DNA from: CAYWKS01 sp964458935
GTDB taxonomy: Bacteria; Planctomycetota; Phycisphaerae; Phycisphaerales; Zrk34
Direction of reading: 5' to 3'
NCBI GenBank assembly: GCA_964458935.1
Contig: CAYWKS010000019.1
Location: forward strand, 1-49,679
DNA length: 49,679 nt
Shown: positions 1 through 5,577 of the stretch, one piece after another
How positions within the stretch are numbered: position 1 is the stretch's first letter
Layout: every line of letters starts with the position of its first letter
Made by a program: the position numbers and the translations under genes
Notes under the pieces: model-generated
What the model was told of the DNA's origin: nothing
The model's input: only the letters and a program-made list of their open reading frames with translations
The model's database searches: none

Positions 1-40
1 ACCGACCGCCCCCGCGGCCGGCCTCGATGTAAATCAACCT

Positions 41-71
41 GACACCTTTTCTTCGCGACACCTTTTCTTCG
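41..71. repeat. 15-bp tandem direct repeat
   Basis: GACACCTTTTCTTCG occurs at 41-55 and again at 57-71, with one base between. The sequence lies outside any gene, downstream of the cassette-like gene ending at 124. A second direct repeat, GCAGCCGGT, occurs at 99-107 and 113-121. No function is assigned; such short repeats are common in decaying mobile-element borders. Confidence 0.7.
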
Positions 72-123
72 ACGCGACAACCACATCATAACGCGGGCGC
101 AGCCGGTCAACTGCAGCCGGTGG

Positions 124-483
124 TTAGGCGACTGGTTCAACCACGAAGTCCGAGCCGCTCACGGAATAATCCCTGCCGACTTCGTCTGCGACAAAATCTA
201 AACCATATCTGACTTGCTCTCGGTTCGTTTCCTTACGAACGCGCAACTCAGCCCATGTGCCTAAAATCCGGGTCGCAACGTCATCGGGTGATCCGTTTTT
301 CGAAGACGACTCACGCGGATTAAGAATTGTCAAATATTCCGAAACCCCCGATGTCGTAATGTTGAATCGAAGTACCTTCCCTCTTCGGCCGTTGGGCGCA
401 ATCTCTGCCGCTGTGATCGTCGGCCGTGTGAACTGTCGATGTGGTTCAGTCATGATGGGACTTACCTCTGGGTTTCCATTCAA
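124..483 (-). CDS. Small hypothetical protein, cassette-like
   Basis: This is a 119-residue protein that I do not recognise. It has no signal peptide and is rich in charged residues in its second half (around RKETNREQVRYGLDF). Its start overlaps the end of the upstream gene by four bases (ATGA, 480-483), so the two are probably translationally coupled. Its stop codon sits inside GCCTAAC (read on the minus strand, 129-123). That matches the RYYYAAC core expected at the start of an integron attC site, where cassette genes often end. Codon use is less GC-biased than in the housekeeping genes to the right, which fits acquired DNA. The first residues may be over-called: an internal Met at residue 11 (MTEPHRQF) is an alternative start. 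Confidence 0.55.
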   Translation of the reverse strand: MNGNPEVSPIMTEPHRQFTRPTITAAEIAPNGRRGKVLRFNITTSGVSEYLTILNPRESSSKNGSPDDVATRILGTWAELRVRKETNREQVRYGLDFVADEVGRDYSVSGSDFVVEPVA

Positions 484-863
484 TATGGCCGCTTCATCAA
501 CATCATCACCCCCGCGTCAGTGGAGACGGTGGAGACGACCTCCCATCCTTCGCTGCCAAAGAGGTTGAGCGCTCCGAGCTCGTGGCTTTCTTTATCACGA
601 ACAGTGATCCTGTATTGCGAGGCGGTTCGTCCGCCCGGAGTAGTTGCATTCGGGCGAGACCCAAGTGGGTTATTGACTTCCAATTCGCGAGTCGCTTCAG
701 CGAGGACCGCTTTGCCTTTACTGATATTGAAGTAGGCGTACTCCCAGCGTGTTGCTTCGTTACGGTTTTGGGCTGACGCTGTTGAACTGCCAAACGATAT
801 CCAGAAGGCAAGCAGGAGGGCCGTGACCAGCGCGACGCACGATAGCTGTTTGGTGAGGCTCAT
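480..863 (-). CDS. Small secreted hypothetical protein
   Basis: This 127-residue protein begins with a clear Sec signal peptide: a Lys at residue 5, a hydrophobic stretch at about residues 8-24 and a likely cleavage after SSTASA near residue 31. The mature part, about 95 residues, contains WEYAYFNISKGKAVLAEA and ends in GWEVVSTVSTDAGVMMLMKR. The motif of a short strand, then an 'LN-x-FGSEGWEVVS' turn, then 'LMKRP' recalls the small DUF4177-type fold, but that is only a resemblance. It is the first gene of a two-gene unit and overlaps the next gene by ATGA. Upstream, at 913-907 on the same strand, lies GTTAGAC, a match to the integron GTTRRRY core. Confidence 0.6.
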   Translation of the reverse strand: MSLTKQLSCVALVTALLLAFWISFGSSTASAQNRNEATRWEYAYFNISKGKAVLAEATRELEVNNPLGSRPNATTPGGRTASQYRITVRDKESHELGALNLFGSEGWEVVSTVSTDAGVMMLMKRPY

Positions 864-906
864 GCAGTAGCCATCGGCGATCGAACGAGATGGCTTGAGG
901 CGGCTC

Positions 907-913
907 GTCTAAC
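907..913 (-). other. Putative integron core site (GTTRRRY)
   Basis: On the minus strand the bases read GTTAGAC, a full match to the attI/attC recombination core GTTRRRY. It lies between the integrase remnant on the plus strand and the divergently oriented two-gene unit at 124-863, which is where attI is expected in an integron. Seven bases can match by chance, so the support is the arrangement (divergent integrase, core, genes, then GCCTAAC at the far end) rather than the motif alone. No convincing attC hairpin is visible beyond GCCTAAC before the window edge. Confidence 0.35.
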
Positions 914-1037
914 TATGATTCTGTTGCGCTGGGGCGGGAGAACGTCCCCCGACCGTGTTGTTGACTTTCGCCTGTAAACCGGTTTTTGTCAAGAAGTTCG
1001 CGATCCGATATTGACTGGGTGGCTATTGCGCCGGACC

Positions 1038-1253
1038 ATGGGTGCCATGAAACTGCTCGAACGGGTGGAGGCGGTCTGCCAGCGCAAGCGTTATTCGCCG
1101 AAGACGGCGGCGGCGTACATGCGGTGGGTTAAAGATTACCTGCGATTTCATAAGAACGAATCGGGCCGATGGGTTCATAGCGCCCGCGGCCCGATGGAAG
1201 ACGAACGTGCCCCAGCCCACCGACTTCCGCGCGTTGCACGGGGCGCTCTGTAA
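1038..1253 (+). pseudogene. Integron/tyrosine integrase N-terminal remnant
   Basis: About 70 residues survive. The segment RYSPKTAAAYMRWVKDYLRF (in the first 45 residues) matches the N-terminal SAM-like DNA-binding domain of integron integrases and related tyrosine recombinases, in which a 'YS-x-(R/K)T-x-x-x-Y-x-x-W-(I/V)-x-x-(Y/F)-(I/L)-x-FH' pattern is typical. After WVHS the reading frame becomes unlike any integrase and stops at 1251-1253. The catalytic domain with its R-H-R-Y residues is absent downstream. The gene is therefore a truncated, probably frameshifted relic. The start could be the ATG at 1038 or the one at 1047. It points away from the two small cassette-like genes. Confidence 0.6.
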
Positions 1254-1448
1254 CGTTGGGTGTTTGGCCGGGTTCAGGCCTGGGTCAGCTCACCCCAGCG
1301 ATAGAGTCGGGAAACTCCAACGTGGCCAGGGCGTCGGAGGCCCAATGGCGCCTCGGTTTCTTGATAACAGCGCGATTTCTAACTCGACATTCGGCCGCGG
1401 CGTGTGTATTCCTTGATTGTCGGGCGGGAAGAGGGCAGAGCAGCAACC

Positions 1449-1454
1449 AAGGAG
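1449..1454 (+). promoter_or_regulatory. Ribosome binding site deciding the start at 1462
   Basis: AAGGAG lies seven bases before ATG 1462. It favours that start over a TTG at 1417, and places the signal peptide at the very N-terminus. Confidence 0.75.
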
Positions 1455-1461
1455 ATGCGCG

Positions 1462-2151
1462 ATGCCCTACAGGAAGCCTGTGTTTGCCGTGTCCGTCATG
1501 TCGATGTTTCTCGCCGTTCAGGCGGCTTCGGCGACCATTCTCATCAACGAGATCGACGCCGACAGTGTTGTTAGTCTGGACGCCGCGGAGTTCATCGAGC
1601 TGTTCAGTTCGTCACCGTCGACGTCGCTGGACGGCTTGGTGATCGTGATGTTCAACGGCACCGACGACGCCTCGTACGCCGCGATTGACCTTGACGGTCA
1701 CGCGACCGATGCCCAAGGGTATTTCGTCATCGGCGACCCCGGCGTGCCGAATGTTGACCTGTCGCCGTCGGGATGGGGCAACTCCAGTAACATCCAGAAC
1801 GGGCCGGATGCGATCGCGCTGTACACGGCTGACGCATCGGATTTCCCCGACAACTCGGCCATGACCACCTCGGACTTGATCGACGCAATCGTGTACGGCA
1901 GCGGGCCCGCCGATACGGCCCTGATCAACGGCTTGACGCCTGGCGAATCGCAGATCGACGAGGCGGGCGGCGGCGACCTGTTCGACCGGGCGAGCAACTC
2001 GATGAGCCGCCTGCCCAACGGCAGCGGCGGCACGCCGGACAGCAGTGCATGGACATCCCTGAAGCCAACGCCCGGTGCCGCCAATCCTGAGCCGACCTCC
2101 CTTGCCCTTCTAAGTCTTGGCGGTCTGGCCGTCCTGAGACGTCGCCGCTGA
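1462..2151 (+). CDS. PEP-CTERM protein with lamin-tail-like domain
   Basis: This is a 229-residue exported protein. A signal peptide covers the first 25 or so residues, ending VQAASA. The mature protein begins TILINEIDAD and continues with AAEFIELF, the pattern of the lamin-tail (LTD) domain found in many secreted bacterial proteins. The C-terminus is a PEP-CTERM sorting tag: Pro-Glu-Pro, a hydrophobic helix (TSLALLSLGGLAVL) and a terminal RRRR cluster. That tag is recognised by exosortase/archaeosortase-type transpeptidases and implies anchoring or release at the cell surface; no exosortase gene is in the window. The start is ATG 1462 because AAGGAG precedes it at 1449-1454. The gene stands alone, followed by a hairpin at 2203-2228. 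Confidence 0.85.
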   Translation: MPYRKPVFAVSVMSMFLAVQAASATILINEIDADSVVSLDAAEFIELFSSSPSTSLDGLVIVMFNGTDDASYAAIDLDGHATDAQGYFVIGDPGVPNVDLSPSGWGNSSNIQNGPDAIALYTADASDFPDNSAMTTSDLIDAIVYGSGPADTALINGLTPGESQIDEAGGGDLFDRASNSMSRLPNGSGGTPDSSAWTSLKPTPGAANPEPTSLALLSLGGLAVLRRRR

Positions 2152-2497
2152 AAAGGGAGTTTGCCTGCTTGCGCCATGCGCGAAGGCCAAGCCAATCTGA
2201 ACACGTTGCAGTGAGCGCATTGCAACGTCCGACGGGGCGGTATAAAGTCTTCGCGCCATTCATGGATGGCAACAATCCGCACGCGATCCCGGGGTATCGG
2301 AGATGAATGCACGCATCCGTGAGAACAATTCCGACTTCTTACCGGGCCGTCAACGTCCGGGGTTGGTGCGGGGCGTGTTGCGGCGGGTGGCGTGGAAAGC
2401 TGGGGCCTAGCGCCGCCTGGTTGGGCCGCGACGGGGGCGTGCTGAGGCCATCTGGAAGTTTCTTGTCCGGGGTGGGGCGGGGCGGTACAGTAGGGCT
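2152..2497. other. Intergenic region: hairpin and promoter-like boxes
   Basis: This holds an 8-bp inverted repeat, ACGTTGCA at 2203-2210 and TGCAACGT at 2221-2228 with a 10-base loop. It has no T-run, so it is at best a weak terminator for the PEP-CTERM gene. A TATAAA box is at 2241-2246. A 35-codon frame starts at ATG 2303 but shows no family signal and was not called. The better promoter for the downstream phosphotransferase is at 2463-2491. Confidence 0.5.
2463..2491 (+). promoter_or_regulatory. Promoter-like boxes abutting a GTG start
   Basis: TTGTCC (2463-2468) and TACAGT (2486-2491) are separated by 17 bases, a sigma-70-type spacing. Transcription would then start at about 2497-2499, on or next to the GTG start codon at 2498. 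This would make the phosphotransferase mRNA leaderless, which fits the absence of a Shine-Dalgarno sequence. Confidence 0.45.
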
Positions 2498-3535
2498 GTG
2501 GCGCAAGAGCCGTCCAGGACCGATCCGGCCTCCGACCGGCAGGGTCCGCCGGCCTCCGCGGTCGACGGGCCCGACGGCAATCAGCCATCCCATCCCACGC
2601 AACTGTTCGGCGAAGGGCTTGGCCCGGCGCTGCAGCGCGCCTGCGAAGACCGGCTGAGCGACCTGCACTGGTTCCGCACGGACTGGCAGCGTGGCGGGGC
2701 GCTGACCGGCTACGCCGTCCATCACGGCGACGATGGCGAGCACCCGGTCGTGGTGAAGCTGCCGGTTCGCCCGGTCGAGTTGGCGTGGCTGCGGCGGCTT
2801 CAACCCGATCAGCACGCGGTCGGGCCGGTCGTGCCGCGGCTGCATGCGCACGGGCAATCGCTCAACGGCTACGACATGGCGTGGGTGGTCATGGATCGCC
2901 TGGAGCACGGCCCGCTGGGACCGCAGTGGCAGGGCGAGGAGTTTGAGCTGCTGGCGGAGGCGGCGGGCCGGTTCTACGCCGCGGCGCAGGCCCACGCCGT
3001 CGATAAGCCGCCGCGAGAGGAGGACTGGCCGGCGATCCTGCGGAAGGCGCGGGGAGCGATCCACGAGCACGCGGTCCCCGAGGAACAGCGTTGGAACAAG
3101 GCGTTGAAAGCGCTTCAGAAGGTGTCGAAGAAGCTGCTGCAGCAGTGGGAGGCGAGGCCGGTCGATCAGTGGTGCCACGGCGACCTGCACCTGGCGAACG
3201 CGATGACGCGGAGCGCCCCGCCGGACGGGCCGGCGCTGCTGTTCGACTTTGCGGAGGTGCACGCCGGCCACTGGGTGGAGGACGCGGTGTACTTCGAGCA
3301 CCTGTACTGGGGTCACGCGTCGCGGCTGGCGGACCGGGACGTGGTCAAGGGGATCGGCCGCGCCCGCAAGGCGCACGGGATCCACCTGGAATCGGACTGG
3401 CCGAAGCTGGCGCACATGCGGCGGGTGCTGCTCGCCGGCGCCGCCCCGGCCTACCTCCGCAGCGAGGGCCAGGCCCCCCACCTCCACGGCGCCCTGCAGG
3501 TGCTCGAACGGTCGCTCGAACAACTGCACTTGTGA
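2498..3535 (+). CDS. APH-family phosphotransferase / kinase
   Basis: This is a 345-residue soluble protein of the aminoglycoside phosphotransferase / choline kinase superfamily. The catalytic loop HGDLHLANAM (around residue 228) supplies the base Asp and metal-binding Asn of the HxDxxxxN motif. LLFDFAEVHAGHWVEDAVYF just after supplies the metal-binding Asp (the DFG equivalent) and the usual 'D(x)6-7D' follow-up. An N-terminal VVVKLP gives the ATP-binding Lys. The substrate cannot be read from sequence; the family includes drug, sugar and small-metabolite kinases, and nothing nearby suggests a resistance role. The first 35 residues are Pro/Asp-rich and probably disordered. The start is GTG 2498, without a Shine-Dalgarno sequence (see the promoter at 2463-2491). 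It is convergent with the acyl-carrier cluster. Confidence 0.75.
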   Translation: MAQEPSRTDPASDRQGPPASAVDGPDGNQPSHPTQLFGEGLGPALQRACEDRLSDLHWFRTDWQRGGALTGYAVHHGDDGEHPVVVKLPVRPVELAWLRRLQPDQHAVGPVVPRLHAHGQSLNGYDMAWVVMDRLEHGPLGPQWQGEEFELLAEAAGRFYAAAQAHAVDKPPREEDWPAILRKARGAIHEHAVPEEQRWNKALKALQKVSKKLLQQWEARPVDQWCHGDLHLANAMTRSAPPDGPALLFDFAEVHAGHWVEDAVYFEHLYWGHASRLADRDVVKGIGRARKAHGIHLESDWPKLAHMRRVLLAGAAPAYLRSEGQAPHLHGALQVLERSLEQLHL

Positions 3536-3964
3536 ACCGGCGAATCGGAAGGGCGCGCGTGGCGGGCAGCGGGTGGAGGGTCGACGCCGAGCCAACGGGG
3601 GCCAGGCCGGCGCGAGGCGAACCGCCCACGCCTCTCCCCTGCTCCCCCTTCTGACTCCCCCTCCCTGGTTCTCACTTCACACATCATGGCCCGGGCTTGC
3701 GCCGACCGTCTTCCGATAATCGGCGGGGCGATTCTCTTCATGATTAATGTTTGATTAGCCGATATATGCGGTATCGCCGGGCGGTCCGGCGGAACGTGAC
3801 ACGCACGTTGGTGGAGTCAGTCAGACGGCGGACGGGTAACAACACACACTTCAGGGTCGCGTACGACCATTACTGAGTAAAGATCCGCATCCCGCCGCTT
3901 GATTGAACCCGACGCGTCGTCCCTCACGTTCCACCCGACCGCCCGGTTTTTCTTTGGCCGGACC
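3536..3964. other. Intergenic region between convergent genes
   Basis: No gene is supported. It includes a pyrimidine-rich run (about 3630-3675), an AT-rich patch near 3740-3770 and the string GGCGGACGGGTAAC at 3827-3840 that recalls 16S rRNA but is isolated. No terminator with a good T-run is visible. Confidence 0.5.
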
Positions 3965-4492
3965 TCAGCGATCCGGCGGCGTGGCCGGGTCCTCGCCGAA
4001 CCCGCTGTTGCGTAGCAGGTCGAAGAACTGGTCGGTGAACACGAAGTTGTGCTCGGGGAAGGCCAGGCCCGCGCGGTTGCGGTCGATGTGGCTGAACATC
4101 AGGTCGATCGCGCCGATGGTTGTCGGGTCGGCGTGCGGCGGGCCGGGTTGGGCGTGGTCGATGAGCTTGACGACGCCGGTGGTCGCGGCGCCCGAGTCGT
4201 CGAGGTGTTCGAGCGTGGCTTCGTAGATGAGGGTGTGGCCGGGGTGGACGTCGCGGTCGAACGCGGCCTTGCCGATCTTGGCGAGGATGACCTTCTCGGC
4301 GAACCCGCGGGCGTGGCCGACGAGGATGCCCGCGGTCTGGGCCATGCCCTCGATGATGAGCGGCGCGGGCATGGTCGGGGCGCCGGGGAAGTGGTCGTGC
4401 AGGTGCTCCTCGGCGAGGCTGACGTTCTTGACCGCGACGCACCGCACGCCCTTGTCGAGGGCCAGGATTCTGTCGATCCACATCCAGCGCAT
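3965..4492 (-). CDS. FabZ-like beta-hydroxyacyl-ACP dehydratase
   Basis: This is a 175-residue hotdog-fold protein of the FabZ/FabA dehydratase family. It acts on 3-hydroxyacyl chains carried on acyl carrier protein and forms the trans-2-enoyl product. The active-site region reads DHFPGAPTMPAPLIIEGMAQ: the catalytic His of HFP and the Glu of 'IIEGMAQ' are both present, although the usual MPGV is MPAP here. N-terminal MWIDRIL matches the family's substrate-tunnel start. A C-terminal extension of about 30 residues exceeds the usual FabZ length of about 150. The start is Met 4492; an upstream extension would be Arg-rich and unlike the family. It is the last of three minus-strand genes (dehydratase, acyl carrier protein, dehydratase), which suggests a dedicated fatty-acyl or polyketide-like product. 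Confidence 0.85.
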   Translation of the reverse strand: MRWMWIDRILALDKGVRCVAVKNVSLAEEHLHDHFPGAPTMPAPLIIEGMAQTAGILVGHARGFAEKVILAKIGKAAFDRDVHPGHTLIYEATLEHLDDSGAATTGVVKLIDHAQPGPPHADPTTIGAIDLMFSHIDRNRAGLAFPEHNFVFTDQFFDLLRNSGFGEDPATPPDR

Positions 4493-4589
4493 GGGTCGGC
4501 TCCGGCGGCGGCGAAGAGTGATGTGTCGCGCGCGACCCGCGGGTCGGCGGCGGCGTTCATCGCGCCCGGGGGGTCGCCGCACCGGGACT

Positions 4590-4988
4590 TCAGCCCGACT
4601 TATCGAGCTTCATCTCGACGAAGTTCACCAGGGCGTCGACGGTGAAGACGTCGACGACCTTGTTGACCGAGCGGTCTTCCTCGAGCGCGGCGAAGTCGGC
4701 GTAGGGCATGAGGCGCTTGAGCTCTTCGAGGCCCGCGTCGGTGATCTTGCCGTCCTGCACGTAGTCGGGGTTCTGCAGCGCCGACTCGGGGATCATCTCG
4801 CCCTGTTCGATCTTGATGCCGAACGCCTTTTCCAGGCGGAACGAGATGTCGAGGTAGTCGATGCTCTCGGCGCCGAGGTCTTCGCCGAGCGCGGCCTTGG
4901 GCTCGACCTCGTCCTCATCGACGCCGAGCGCGTCGACGAGCACCTCCCGGACCTTTTCGTGGATTTCGTCGCGAGACATGTCAGCCAT
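4590..4988 (-). CDS. Acyl carrier protein with C-terminal extension
   Basis: This is a 132-residue acyl carrier protein. The phosphopantetheine attachment site is GAESIDYLDI near residue 43, in which Ser replaces its usual DSL context with ESI. Helix I (HEKVREVLVDALGVDEDEV) and helix II (LDISFRLEKAFGIKI) fit the ACP fold. The family is usually 75-85 residues, so about 45 residues are extra at the C-terminus, including a conserved-looking VVDVFTVDALVNFVEMKL that closes the ACP domain. The extra material therefore sits between helix II and the last helix. The start is ATG 4988, with GGAG eight bases upstream. Genes for two FabZ-like dehydratases flank it on the same strand, so they are its likely partners. 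Confidence 0.85.
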   Translation of the reverse strand: MADMSRDEIHEKVREVLVDALGVDEDEVEPKAALGEDLGAESIDYLDISFRLEKAFGIKIEQGEMIPESALQNPDYVQDGKITDAGLEELKRLMPYADFAALEEDRSVNKVVDVFTVDALVNFVEMKLDKSG

Positions 4989-5088
4989 GGGTGGGTCTCC
5001 AGTCATCAGGCGTACGCCATGAGCCACGAGGCGTTCGATCGCTTGACGGGGATCGCCGGCGGGGTGGCTTGCGGCGGGTGGTTTGCGG

Positions 5089-5454
5089 TTACGCTCCCAA
5101 CGGTCGCATCGTGAACTTTCCCTGGACGGCGGTCCTGCCGTCGACCTCCCCGGCGCCGGTGAAGCTGTGGTGGTCGCCGTCGCGCTTGGCGCGATCGACG
5201 GTGACGACGAGCCTCTGGCCCGGGCGGACCATGTTACCGTACCGCACGTTGCGGACCTGTGCCACAACCCAGGGGCCCTCGCCCAACAGCTCGCGCGCCG
5301 CCTGGACCATCGCCTCGAGCATCATCACGCCCGGCAGCACGGCAAAGGTCGGGAAGTGGTCGGCGAGGTACTCCTCGGCGGCGGTGACCTGCTTGACCGC
5401 GACGACGCGGTCGACCGACCGCTCGAGGACTTGATCGATGAGGCGGAATCGCAT
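5089..5454 (-). CDS. FabZ-like dehydratase (short)
   Basis: This is a 121-residue hotdog-fold dehydratase. The active-site loop is DHFPTFAVLPGVMMLEAMVQ, with the catalytic His in HFP and the Glu in MMLEAMVQ. The start MRFRLIDQVLE aligns with the N-terminus of the other dehydratase (MRWMWIDRILA), so the pair probably arose by duplication and divergence. It is shorter than typical FabZ and ends soon after the last strand (GKFTMRPLGA). It is first in a three-gene minus-strand unit with the acyl carrier protein, and divergent from uvrA across 123 bases. The very long open frame antisense to uvrA runs into this gene in the same frame but is not real. Confidence 0.8.
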   Translation of the reverse strand: MRFRLIDQVLERSVDRVVAVKQVTAAEEYLADHFPTFAVLPGVMMLEAMVQAARELLGEGPWVVAQVRNVRYGNMVRPGQRLVVTVDRAKRDGDHHSFTGAGEVDGRTAVQGKFTMRPLGA

Positions 5455-5577
5455 GCGTCGCGAATGTAGCGACCCGGCGACGAACGGGCAAACGCCGCGC
5501 CGCTGGCGTGCGACCGCGGGCATCGCTAAACTACAGGTTTCGTCCGTCTGTAATGCCTCGGGAGGGGCATAGCCCAC

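Noticed and set aside
1..129. A complete attC hairpin downstream of GCCTAAC
   Set aside because: GCCTAAC is present, but no GTTRRRY follows within the window (the nearest is GTTATGA) and the inner arms do not pair beyond CCGG.
2303..2410. 35-codon frame between the PEP-CTERM and phosphotransferase genes
   Set aside because: Gly/Arg-rich, no recognisable feature, GGAG directly abutting the ATG, and a promoter for the next gene follows it.
3827..3840. GGCGGACGGGTAAC, similar to a 16S rRNA segment
   Set aside because: Only 14 bases match, and no other rRNA landmarks lie nearby.
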